Shown one piece after another: positions 24,794-32,283 of a DNA stretch of 64,000 bases. The notes beneath the pieces were generated by a model. It was not told the DNA's origin, did not search any database, and was given only the letters and a program-made list of their open reading frames with translations. The stretch covers positions 122,487-186,486 of the forward strand of contig NZ_JARWAC010000005.1 in the NCBI RefSeq assembly GCF_029846175.1, in the 5' to 3' direction. The stretch is from Sphaerisporangium sp. TRM90804. Lineage in GTDB: Bacteria > Actinomycetota > Actinomycetes > Streptosporangiales > Streptosporangiaceae. A program made the position numbers and the translations under genes. Position 1 is the stretch's first letter, and every line of letters starts with the position of its first letter.

Positions 24794-25591
24794 CTAGCCA
24801 GATGGCTCCGTGATGTCTGACACGTGGAAAACCGACGCGTTCGGATCGGAGGCCGACCGGGCGGGTACGCGGCGGTGTGCGTCGGCGAGCAGGGTGTGCA
24901 TGGCGCCGCGGAAGATCTCCGCCTGTAGCGGGCCGATGAAGGCGGTGTGCCCGAACACCTCCAGGACCACGAGGCCGTGCAGGTGTCCCCAGGCGCTGAC
25001 GAACAGGGCGGCGGCCTGCGGCGGAAGCCCGCCGACCGCTTCCGGCGGGAGTCGCTCGAAATGTTCGCGCAGCGCGGGGCTCAGTGGCGGTACGTCCACG
25101 CGGGCCAGTTGCTCGCGGGTGAACGTGCCGAACAGCGCTTCGAGCAGGAGGGCCGCCAGCCTGCGGGGGCCGGCGATCGTACGGCCGTCGGCGGGTGCCT
25201 CGTAGTGCAGCAGTGGTGTCCCGTAGATGAGCTGGAACCGGGCGGGGTTGTCGAGGCCCCAGCTCCGGAAGGCTTCCGCGCCGGCGATGAACCTCGGCGG
25301 GTCGTCCTGCCGCGGCGTGGTCTCGAGGGCCGACTGCACGGCGTCGGCGAGGTCGTGGTACGCCTCGGCGATCAGCGCCGTGACCAGCTCGTCGCGGCTG
25401 GGGAAGTAGTGGTAGAGCGCCTGCACCGTCATCCCGAGGCCGCGGGCGACCGATCGCAGGGACAGGCCCGCGGGGCCGTGCAGCGCGATCTGTTCCTGCG
25501 CCGCGTCGAGGATCTCGCGGGTGGCGGCGGCCCGCCGGCGCAGGCGGAGCGGTGTCGGGCCGACATCGGGCGGGGTGGGGGCGTCCGTCAT
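24794..25591 (-). CDS. TetR/AcrR-family transcriptional regulator
   Basis: A 265-residue regulator. The start is ATG 25591; the long upstream extensions of the frame are not TetR-like. The N-terminal helix-turn-helix is typical: TREILDAAQEQIALHGP, then SLRSVARGLGMTVQALYHYF and PSRDELV at about residues 24-70. The C-terminal ligand domain resembles the TetR_C type found with small-molecule regulators (GLDNPARFQLIYG, later FVSAWGHLHGLVVLEVFG). It is divergent from the ABM monooxygenase gene, with a near-palindromic operator candidate at 25607-25619. It probably represses itself and the two plus-strand genes; the ligand is unknown. Confidence 0.9.
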   Translation of the reverse strand: MTDAPTPPDVGPTPLRLRRRAAATREILDAAQEQIALHGPAGLSLRSVARGLGMTVQALYHYFPSRDELVTALIAEAYHDLADAVQSALETTPRQDDPPRFIAGAEAFRSWGLDNPARFQLIYGTPLLHYEAPADGRTIAGPRRLAALLLEALFGTFTREQLARVDVPPLSPALREHFERLPPEAVGGLPPQAAALFVSAWGHLHGLVVLEVFGHTAFIGPLQAEIFRGAMHTLLADAHRRVPARSASDPNASVFHVSDITEPSG

Positions 25592-25606
25592 GCCGACACC
25601 GTACTG

Positions 25607-25619
25607 ACTGTCTGACACT
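25607..25619. promoter_or_regulatory. Candidate TetR operator
   Basis: ACTGTC-T-GACACT is a near-palindrome in the 153-bp gap between the divergent TetR and monooxygenase genes, 16 bases upstream of the TetR start. The position fits autorepression. The symmetry is imperfect, so confidence is modest. Confidence 0.35.
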
Positions 25620-25744
25620 GTTAGGTAAATCTGGCACTGCCAAATCCGAGCCCACGTCGTTAGCGTCGTGTCCCGGCCGCCACCGGCTTGTGTCGCGGCC
25701 CATGACCGAGCGCCGAGACCACTCGTCATCCAAGGAGAAAATCC

Positions 25745-26074
25745 GTGCTTCTCACTGTCATCAAATTCAACGTCCGCCCCGGGCAGGAAGCGGCGTGGCT
25801 GTCGCTGATCGACGACGTCACCCAGGCCACCCGGGCCGAGCCGGGCAACGTGCTGGTGGAGTGGTCCAAGAGCGTGACCGACCCGCAGCAGTACACGGTG
25901 GTCGAGGGTTACACCGACTCCGAGGCGATCGGCGTACATACGGACTCCGAGCACTTCAAAGCGGCGATGGCCGGCCTCCCGGACCTGATCGCCGGCACCC
26001 CTGAGATCATCAGCGGCCACGTAGAGCAGGACGGCTGGAGCCCGATGCCGGGTGCCGGCCCGCACCCGCAGTGA
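25745..26074 (+). CDS. Antibiotic-biosynthesis-monooxygenase (ABM) domain protein
   Basis: A 109-residue single-domain protein with the ABM dimeric ferredoxin-like fold: N-terminal strand LLTVIKFNVRPGQEAAWL, a helix, LVEWSKSVTDPQQYTVVEGY, and the HFKAAM motif near residue 77. Relatives such as YgiN oxidise quinols or act in redox detoxification without a bound cofactor. GTG 25745 is preceded by AAGGAG. It is divergent from the TetR gene and 30 bases upstream of the membrane protein, so the three look like one small regulated module. Substrate unknown. Confidence 0.85.
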   Translation: MLLTVIKFNVRPGQEAAWLSLIDDVTQATRAEPGNVLVEWSKSVTDPQQYTVVEGYTDSEAIGVHTDSEHFKAAMAGLPDLIAGTPEIISGHVEQDGWSPMPGAGPHPQ

Positions 26075-26104
26075 GCAAGCCCTCCTCTCACAACAGGAGT
26101 CGTC

Positions 26105-26527
26105 ATGATCACCAAGCCGATGTCCGGCTCCGTCGCCGGCCGCCCGTCCGCCGTGGCGGATCGGATCGGGCGCACCCTGATGGCCGTCGACGCGGTCGCG
26201 ACGCTCGTCGCGTTCGTGAACGGGATCCTCCTCATGAACAACGTAGCCGACGACCGCGTCATCACCGAGGCCTGGCGGACGCTGGCCTATGTCGTCTTCG
26301 CGGGAATCTGGGTGATACTCGCCGTCGCGCCGCGCAGGCAGTGGGGCCTGTGGGAGCTGCTGCTCTTCCACAAGGGCGCGATCACCGTCTACTGCTTCGT
26401 CATGTGGGACAAGCCCGACGCGGTGCAGACCGCGTTCATCGACCTCTTCGTCGTGGTGACGACCGCGGTGGCGTACGTGCTCTGCCGCGGCTGGACCAGT
26501 TGGCGGACCGCGGCCTCGGCCGGGTGA
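26105..26527 (+). CDS. Small integral membrane protein
   Basis: A 140-residue protein with about four hydrophobic helices: LMAVDAVATLVAFVNGILLM, LAYVVFAGIWVILAVA, LLLFHKGAITVYCFVMW and FIDLFVVVTTAVAYVLC. AACAGGAG precedes the ATG. It is probably co-transcribed with the ABM gene and controlled by the TetR regulator. I do not recognise the family; the layout resembles DoxX-like or other small redox-linked membrane proteins, but no diagnostic motif is seen. Confidence 0.75.
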   Translation: MITKPMSGSVAGRPSAVADRIGRTLMAVDAVATLVAFVNGILLMNNVADDRVITEAWRTLAYVVFAGIWVILAVAPRRQWGLWELLLFHKGAITVYCFVMWDKPDAVQTAFIDLFVVVTTAVAYVLCRGWTSWRTAASAG

Positions 26528-26975
26528 GGTGAGCCGAGCACATCGCCGGTGATGGCTCGCAGGACCTCGCCGCTATTCACCCTCTACCGCGCCCTCGCAG
26601 CCCACGACCGAACCCCGGCATCGACCAACCGAGCGATGCGACTGCTCACCAGCCTCCGTCCCGGGTCCGTCCCCGGCGGAGCTACCCGTCAGCAGAATCC
26701 CGGGCCCTTATGGTCGACGACGACAGACGCGCCGCCATTCTCGCCCGGCGCCAAGCGCGGCGAGTCCATCCGTACCATCGCCGCCGGAGGCGCAGTCTGC
26801 GTCGGCGTCGTCCACGAACTCCTCGCGGAGTCCGGCGTCGATGGCGACTCCAGGCAGTTGCGGGTATCGGGCGGCGAGTCCTTCCGCTCCTTGTCGGTCA
26901 GCTCCTCCCAGGCCGAAACAGAAAGTTCCTTCGTGGGCGAGCCCCTGGAGGCCGACCCCGCCCGGCGCGGGAGCG
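26528..26975. other. Gene-free stretch with one 61-bp repeat
   Basis: 448 bases between the membrane-protein gene and the 3' end of the next ESX gene. Open frames exist on both strands but overlap one another, lack ribosome-binding sites and have no recognisable domain. Copy B of the 61-bp repeat is at 26893-26953, ending 22 bases from the ESX gene's stop. I see nothing else I can support. Confidence 0.5.
26893..26953. repeat. 61-bp direct repeat, copy B (right flank of the TetR cassette)
   Basis: Direct copy of 24653-24713 with five mismatches. It lies just beyond the stop codon (26976-26978) of the minus-strand ESX gene, so the cassette joins the locus at a gene end. Confidence 0.8.
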
Positions 26976-27740
26976 CTACTTCGGGGGCAGGCCCGGCACC
27001 GTCGGCTGGCCGGGCGCGGCGGGGGCGCCGGGCAGTCCGGGGACGGCCGGGTCACCCGGCAGGCCCGCGAGCCCGCCGCCGAGGTTCAGGTTGGCCTGCG
27101 TGAACATCGGGATGCCGGAGCCGTTGGCGTTCATGCCCTTCTGCTGCAGCTCCATCTGCTTGCCCTGGTTCCACATCTGGATGGCGAAGAACAGGCCCGT
27201 CGCGACGCCGAGCGCCACCAGCTTGCGCTTCTGCGCCAGCGCCACGATCTTGTGCAGGCCCGTGGCGATGGCGCCCGCCGCGGCCTGCGCCGGGGCCGCG
27301 CCCACCCCGGTCGCCATGGCGGCGGCCACGGCGCCGACGAGCGCGAGCAGGATGCCGCCCACCGCGAAGACCATGACGGCGAAGGCGAAGTACAGGTTGG
27401 CCATGTTCTCCATGCTGTCGCCCATGCCCTTGTGGATCTCACCGCCCTTCGCCAGCTCCTGCTTGAACAGGGTGACGCTGCTCTCGAAGGCCGCGCGGTC
27501 CTCGGCCGTCCACTTGTCCTCCGGAACGCTCCCGGCGAGCTTGGTCAGCTCGGCGCCCAGGGTCTGGAAGTCGGCGGCGACGCTGTGCCACTCCTTGGAC
27601 GCCTTGTCCATCTCACCGGGGTTGGACACCGAGGCGCCGGCCAGCAGGAAGATCGGCCATCCGCGCGGGTTCAGGACGGAGAACGCGCCGATCCCCGCGA
27701 GTCCCACGGTGTAGAGGGTCGTACCGCTCTCGTAGCTCAT
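26976..27740 (-). CDS. ESX-associated protein with helical domain and membrane segments (paralogue)
   Basis: A 254-residue protein from ATG 27740. After a hydrophobic N-terminal part (TTLYTVGLAGIGAFSVLN) comes a helical region with KWTAEDRAAFESSVTLF, the same W..xxDxxAF pattern as in the protein at 22709-23485. Then two to three hydrophobic helices (FAFAVMVFAVGGILLALVGA; LVALGVATGLFFAI) and a Pro/Gly-rich tail. It begins 12 bases after the gene encoding the GFPG-motif fusion protein. The pair duplicates the arrangement 23541-23843 plus 22709-23485. Probably a membrane-inserting ESX substrate; function unknown. Confidence 0.6.
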   Translation of the reverse strand: MSYESGTTLYTVGLAGIGAFSVLNPRGWPIFLLAGASVSNPGEMDKASKEWHSVAADFQTLGAELTKLAGSVPEDKWTAEDRAAFESSVTLFKQELAKGGEIHKGMGDSMENMANLYFAFAVMVFAVGGILLALVGAVAAAMATGVGAAPAQAAAGAIATGLHKIVALAQKRKLVALGVATGLFFAIQMWNQGKQMELQQKGMNANGSGIPMFTQANLNLGGGLAGLPGDPAVPGLPGAPAAPGQPTVPGLPPK

Positions 27741-27752
27741 GTGCGGTCTCCG

Positions 27753-29318
27753 TTACTTCGTCGGGGTGGTGCTCGCGTTCTCGGCCATGGACCACGTCGT
27801 CGCCGAGACGTGGAGGTTCTCCTTCCACTGGGTCAGCGTCGCTCGCCCCTCGCGCAGGAAGCCGGCGGAGCTGTCGCGCACCTGGTTGTGCGCGCCGGCG
27901 ATGCCGAGGCCGATCACGCCGAAGCCGGGGAAGCCGACGTTGATGTGGCTGGTCTTCTGCCGCGAGCCCTCCATCTTCGCGCCGGCGCTCGTTTCGATGG
28001 TGTCGCCGAGCGTGCGGATCGCGGCGGGGTCGGCCTTGCGGGTCACCCCGGCGTTCGGCGGCGCCGGGACGACCGGCTGCGGCACCGGCACCCTGGTGCT
28101 CCCCGTGCCTCCCCCGCCGGACAGGTCGGGAATCGCGGGCCCGCCCGTCCCCGAGCCGCCCCCGGGCGGAGCCGGCACCCCTCCACCGCCGCCCTGCGGC
28201 AGATCGGGGATACCCGGGTCGCCGCCCTGCGGGACGTTCGGGTCGGGCAGCGGCGGCGCTGACGGATCGGGCACGCCGGGGTCGCCGGGCTGTCCGGGCA
28301 GGTCGGGGTCGGGCACGCCGGGGACCGAAGGGTCGGGGGACGGCGGCAGGTTCGGGTCGGGCACCTCGGGAACGCCGGGGCCCGGCGGGTCGGGCAGCTC
28401 CGGGACGTCCGGCTCCAGCGGGCCGGGGCCCTGCGGGTCGCCGGGATCGAGAGGGCCGGCGGGCGGCACGTTCGGATCGGGGACCTGGCCGTCGGGGCCC
28501 TCGGGGGTGTCCGGCCCGTTCACCGGGTAGAGCGGGTCGGTGACCACCGGCTCACCGGGCGGGACGGAGTTCCCGCCGTCGGGCGCGTTCGGCCCGGGGA
28601 ACACCGGATCGGCGTAGACCGGCCCGTCGCCGCCCCCCGACGACCCGCCGCCGTCCGGCGCGTTCGGCCCCGGGAAGACGGGATCGGCGTAGACCGGTCC
28701 GTCGGCTCCACCCGACGACCCGCCGCCGTCGGGCGCGTTCGGCCCCGGGAACACCGGATCGGCGTAGACCGGCCCCCCGGCCCCGCCATCGGGGGCGTTC
28801 GGCCCGGGGAAGACCTGGTCGGCGTAGAAAGGCCCGTCCGCGCCGCCCGGCGGGCCGGCCGGGCCCTGCGGTTCGACCGGGCCCGCGTCGCCGGAGGGGT
28901 TCGGGTTGATCACCTGAACGCCGAAGGGGCCGCCGTCGAGCCCGCCGCCCGTGCCGTCGGCGGCCGGAGGCGCGCCGCCGGGCCCGCCGAACGGATGGGA
29001 ACCGCCGTCACCGGGCGCCGGCGCGTTCGGGCCGACGCCGTACAGCAGGGAACCGCCGCCCTCCTGGTGGGGCCCGCCCGGCCCTCCGGCGAGCAGCGAG
29101 CCGCCGTCGCCCTGGAACGACGGGCCGGCCGGCCCGTCGTGGGCCGAGTACGCCGCACCGCCCGGCGCGGGGACGCCCCCGGCGTCCGAGCCGCCGTCGG
29201 GCACCGCGTATGGGCCGCCCGAGACGGACGCGGGCCCGCTCGCGCCCTCACCGCCCGGGCCCGCCGTCGCGGACGCCTCTCCGTTGAGCAGTGCTTCGAT
29301 GCCCCGTCGCTCGCCCAC
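27753..29318 (-). CDS. Pro/Gly/Asp-rich ESX protein with C-terminal GFPG EspC-like domain
   Basis: A 521-residue protein starting at GTG 29318. Residues about 1-415 are low-complexity Gly/Pro/Asp sequence with four near-identical blocks around VYADPVFPGPNAPDGG and many PDPxxP repeats. The last 100 residues (GVTRKADPAAIRTLGDTIE, then VGFPGFGVIG, then a helix ending TTWSMAENAS) match the stand-alone protein at 23541-23843 in layout and in the GFPGxGVxG turn. This is thus a fusion of an EspC-like domain to a long disordered arm. Mycobacterial EspK-type proteins have comparable Pro-rich arms, and a similar adaptor or surface role is possible. No signal peptide is seen. Confidence 0.65.
   Translation of the reverse strand: MGERRGIEALLNGEASATAGPGGEGASGPASVSGGPYAVPDGGSDAGGVPAPGGAAYSAHDGPAGPSFQGDGGSLLAGGPGGPHQEGGGSLLYGVGPNAPAPGDGGSHPFGGPGGAPPAADGTGGGLDGGPFGVQVINPNPSGDAGPVEPQGPAGPPGGADGPFYADQVFPGPNAPDGGAGGPVYADPVFPGPNAPDGGGSSGGADGPVYADPVFPGPNAPDGGGSSGGGDGPVYADPVFPGPNAPDGGNSVPPGEPVVTDPLYPVNGPDTPEGPDGQVPDPNVPPAGPLDPGDPQGPGPLEPDVPELPDPPGPGVPEVPDPNLPPSPDPSVPGVPDPDLPGQPGDPGVPDPSAPPLPDPNVPQGGDPGIPDLPQGGGGGVPAPPGGGSGTGGPAIPDLSGGGGTGSTRVPVPQPVVPAPPNAGVTRKADPAAIRTLGDTIETSAGAKMEGSRQKTSHINVGFPGFGVIGLGIAGAHNQVRDSSAGFLREGRATLTQWKENLHVSATTWSMAENASTTPTK
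28569..28835 (-). repeat. Four in-frame repeats in the Pro/Gly-rich ESX protein
   Basis: Four copies of a unit of about 63-75 bases encode (G/D)GPVYADPVFPGPNAPDGG with short Gly/Ser spacers. The first copy in reading order differs (FYADQVF). High DNA identity points to recent expansion. Confidence 0.85.
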
Positions 29319-29488
29319 CTTCGCCCCCGTCCCGCACGCGTCACCACGTGATCCACCGTGATCCCGCAGACTAGCCCAGCGCCCGCGGGACCGTACAGGA
29401 AGCGGCCGAGCCCCGTCTACCGCCCGCGCGGGGCGCGACGGCGCTCCTATGCTGTCGGCGACGACCCGCCAGGCAAGGCAGAGGTGGC

Positions 29489-30925
29489 ATGCAGACCCGT
29501 CGTGATCTCTACCAGGCGCATCGCCTGATGATGCAGCGCCTCGGCATGGCCCTGCTCCAGGCCGAGCCCGACGTGCCCGAGTCGCCGATGCGCAGGCACA
29601 ACGTCGCCATGTTCTGCGGCGTACTGGTGGCGGTGCTGGTGACGGCCGCCTTCGGCATCTGGGGCCTGCTCAGGCCTGGCGGCGCCACCGCGCTCACCGA
29701 GCCCGGCACGCTGATCGTCGAGGAACAGACCGGCGCGACGTACGTCTACAGCCAGCCGGAGTCCAAGCTCATCCCGGTCGCCAACTACACCTCCGCGCGC
29801 CTGCTGCTCGACAGCGCGAACGTGACGGTGCGCTCGGTGTCGACGGCCTCCCTGGCGGGGTTCACCCGGGGCACGCTGGTGGGCATCCCCGGCGCGCCCG
29901 ACTCGCTGCCCGACCGCGAGAAGCTGGTGCGCGGCCCGTGGTCGGCCTGCGTGGCCGAGGCCGTGGAGCCGAACGGCACACGCAGGCCGTACGTCTCGCT
30001 GATCGGCGGCATGGACGTCGGCGGCGCGCCGTTCGGCGGCGGCGCGATGATCGCCGACGACGGCCAGCAGGCGTGGGTCATCCTCGCCAACCGGCGCATG
30101 CGGGTGAGCGAGCAGGGGGTGCGCGCCCTCACCGCCGAACGGCCCCGCCAGGTGCCCGCCACCTGGCTCAACGCGCTGCCCATCGGCCCCGACTTCGCCT
30201 CGCCGCCCGTCCAGGGGCGCGGACGCCGGGTCCCGGGCCCGGAGGGCCGTCCGTCCCTGGTCGGGCGTGTCTACACCGTGCCGCCGGTCACCGGCGGGGA
30301 GGCCCGCTGGTACGTGCTGCTGCGCGACGGCCTGGCCGCCGTCACCCAGACGCAGGCCACGATGCTGCTGCAGGACCCGGCGAGCAAGGCCGCGTACGGC
30401 AGGTGGCGCGTGCGGGCGGTGGAGCTGGACGCCGCCCGGGCCAACGCCTTCCCCCAGTCGGGCACCAGCCTGGCGGCCGAGGGCCTGCCGGCCACCATGC
30501 CGAAGATCCAGATGCCCGACCCGGCGGTGCCGTTGTGCGCCGTCTACACCGACACGGCCAAGGGGTCCGCGCGGGCGCGGCTCACCGTCGGCGGACGCCT
30601 GCGCATCCCGGTCCCGCCCGCCGCCGCCTCCACGCAGGACCATGTCGACCAGGTGATGCTGCCGCCGGGCGGCGCGGTGCTCGCGGGCCTGCTGCCCGGG
30701 GAGGGTCAGCTCGGCGCGGTGCAGAACTTCTCGCTCATCACCGACCAGGGACGCCGCTTCGCCCTGGCGTCGGGCGAGCTGCTGGCGAAGCTCGGTTACG
30801 ACCTCGGCGACGTGGCGCCGCTGCCGGCGCACCTGCTGCATCTGATCCCGGAGGGCCCGGCGCTCGACCCGGTGGCGGCCCGGATGCCCGTGCCGGTCGC
30901 GCAGAGTGGCGCTATCGCGCAGTGA
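29489..30925 (+). CDS. eccB: Type VII secretion protein EccB
   Basis: A 478-residue protein. The N-terminal cytosolic part begins MQTRRDLYQAHRLMMQRL, as in the family. One transmembrane helix lies at about 37-61, and the rest is the periplasmic R1-R4 repeat and core region (ESKLIPVANYTSARLLL; WSACV near residue 150; LCAVYTD near 350). EccB forms the outer, periplasmic part of the ESX membrane complex. It heads a plus-strand run with two WXG100 genes and a PPE-like gene, as in compact non-mycobacterial ESX loci. Family assignment is certain. Confidence 0.95.
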   Translation: MQTRRDLYQAHRLMMQRLGMALLQAEPDVPESPMRRHNVAMFCGVLVAVLVTAAFGIWGLLRPGGATALTEPGTLIVEEQTGATYVYSQPESKLIPVANYTSARLLLDSANVTVRSVSTASLAGFTRGTLVGIPGAPDSLPDREKLVRGPWSACVAEAVEPNGTRRPYVSLIGGMDVGGAPFGGGAMIADDGQQAWVILANRRMRVSEQGVRALTAERPRQVPATWLNALPIGPDFASPPVQGRGRRVPGPEGRPSLVGRVYTVPPVTGGEARWYVLLRDGLAAVTQTQATMLLQDPASKAAYGRWRVRAVELDAARANAFPQSGTSLAAEGLPATMPKIQMPDPAVPLCAVYTDTAKGSARARLTVGGRLRIPVPPAAASTQDHVDQVMLPPGGAVLAGLLPGEGQLGAVQNFSLITDQGRRFALASGELLAKLGYDLGDVAPLPAHLLHLIPEGPALDPVAARMPVPVAQSGAIAQ

Positions 30926-31097
30926 CAACCCCTGAGGCGAGCGATGCTCAGAAACGTTACTGACTCGCAACACGTCCGCTGGTCACTATGTGGGGATTGA
31001 TCCTAGTGTTTCTGTTGATCAGCATCGCGGGGGCCGACGATGCGTTCGGCGTGGCCGGCCACCGTGCAGAAGCCAGGCCAGCCATGGAGGTATTCCC

Positions 31098-31415
31098 GTG
31101 GGCCAGCAGACCGCTGCGAACCTTCCCCAGATCGTCGAGTCTTCGAAGAAGACCGACACAGCGCACCAGATGATCGGCAGCATCCAGACCCAGCTCCAGG
31201 GCCACGTCGCCGACCTCCGCTCCGGCTGGGGCGGCCAGTCGGGCATGGCGTTCGAGAGCGTGTACAGCCAGTGGAACACCGAGCTGGGCACCGTCCTGCG
31301 CGAGCTGCAGAACCTGGCGGTGAAGCTGCGCGAGGTCGAGGCGCGCTACCGCTCCACGGAAGAGGACCAGGCCGCCGCGGCCAACCGCGTCCTGTCCGCC
31401 AACATCAACAACTGA
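31098..31415 (+). CDS. WXG100 family ESX protein (EsxB/EsxA-like 1)
   Basis: A 105-residue helical hairpin protein with the canonical GWGGQSGMAF turn near residues 45-54 and a long second helix. GTG 31098, with GGAGG at 31086-31090, is preferred over the frame beginning at 30990. It lies 30 bases upstream of a second WXG100 gene; such pairs form the 1:1 heterodimer that is the minimal ESX substrate. A YxxxD/E-like element (YRSTEE) occurs near the C-terminus, as expected for an export signal. Confidence 0.92.
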   Translation: MGQQTAANLPQIVESSKKTDTAHQMIGSIQTQLQGHVADLRSGWGGQSGMAFESVYSQWNTELGTVLRELQNLAVKLREVEARYRSTEEDQAAAANRVLSANINN

Positions 31416-31445
31416 CCCGACCTCCACCGAGAGACGGAGATCACC

Positions 31446-31757
31446 ATGGCGATCAACAACGACGTCGACCGCACGCTGGTCAACTTCGGGAGCATGGCGA
31501 CCGGCGCCCAGGACTTCGCCCGCCAGTGGCAGGCGATGGAGGGCACGCTCCAGCAGCTCGAGACCGACCTCGACCGCCTGCTCGGCGAGTGGGACGGCGA
31601 CGCCCGCGCCGCCTACTGGACCGCCCGCGGCCAGTGGGACGCCGCGTCCGGGCGCATGGCCGCGCTGCTCAAGCAGCTCGGCGCCGTGATCGAGCTCGGC
31701 CACGAGAACTTCTCCCTCGCGGAGAAGGCCAACGTCACGATGTTCGACGGCAGGTGA
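31446..31757 (+). CDS. WXG100 family ESX protein (EsxA/EsxB-like 2)
   Basis: A 103-residue partner of the preceding protein, with EWDGDARAAYW replacing the classical WXG turn at about residues 47-57. GAGACGGAG precedes the ATG. Length and two-helix pattern fit the family. The C-terminus ends ANVTMFDGR without a clear YxxxD/E, consistent with being the non-signal partner of the heterodimer. Confidence 0.92.
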   Translation: MAINNDVDRTLVNFGSMATGAQDFARQWQAMEGTLQQLETDLDRLLGEWDGDARAAYWTARGQWDAASGRMAALLKQLGAVIELGHENFSLAEKANVTMFDGR

Positions 31758-31851
31758 CCGCGAGCCGCCTCGGGCGGCCTCGCGGCTCCGGCCGCCCCGG
31801 CACCGGCCTATTCGGGGGATGTGGCGGGGTGACAGCTAAGGGGAACACCAG

Positions 31852-32259
31852 ATGGGCAACGGGAACGGCAACGGCAGGAGCGCGTTCAAGTACGAGGGCT
31901 TCCATCTTGACAAGGACTGGCCGGGGGGCGCGGGCGGCGACACCATCGACATCGAGCCCAATCCGGTCAAGAACCTGCTCAAGGCCCTGGAGGAGGACGT
32001 CGAGATCCTCAAGGGCGTGCGCGCCGGCACTCCGGGGCACCTGCGTGCGTACGGCAAGGTGACCTCGGCCCACGTCGGGGAGTGGGACGCGGCGCAGGCT
32101 CTCGGCATGGTCTTCAACCAGGGGCACATGGCCATGACGGCCAGCTACGACAAGCTGGTCGCCCAGTACGAGGCCGCCATCGTGGTGATCAAGGCCGCCG
32201 TGGCCAACATCGAGAAGGCCGAGGCATCCAGCGACGTCGGCCTGCAGAACCTCACATAG
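31852..32259 (+). CDS. Helical ESX-locus protein of unknown family
   Basis: A 135-residue protein: a short polar N-terminus (GNGNGNGRSAFKYEGF) and then about 100 residues of amphipathic helix (NLLKALEEDVEILKGVR; AMTASYDKLVAQYEAAIVVIKAAV). AAGGGG precedes the ATG. It sits between the WXG100 pair and the PPE-like gene. In size and helicity it could pair with the PPE-like protein the way PE proteins or Esx partners do. No named domain recognised. Confidence 0.65.
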   Translation: MGNGNGNGRSAFKYEGFHLDKDWPGGAGGDTIDIEPNPVKNLLKALEEDVEILKGVRAGTPGHLRAYGKVTSAHVGEWDAAQALGMVFNQGHMAMTASYDKLVAQYEAAIVVIKAAVANIEKAEASSDVGLQNLT

Positions 32260-32283
32260 TCGACAGCCAAGCGATGGGTCGAT

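Noticed and set aside
24653..26953. Composite transposon
   Set aside because: No transposase or integrase is present, and the flanking 61-bp repeats are direct, without terminal inverted repeats or target duplications that I can see.
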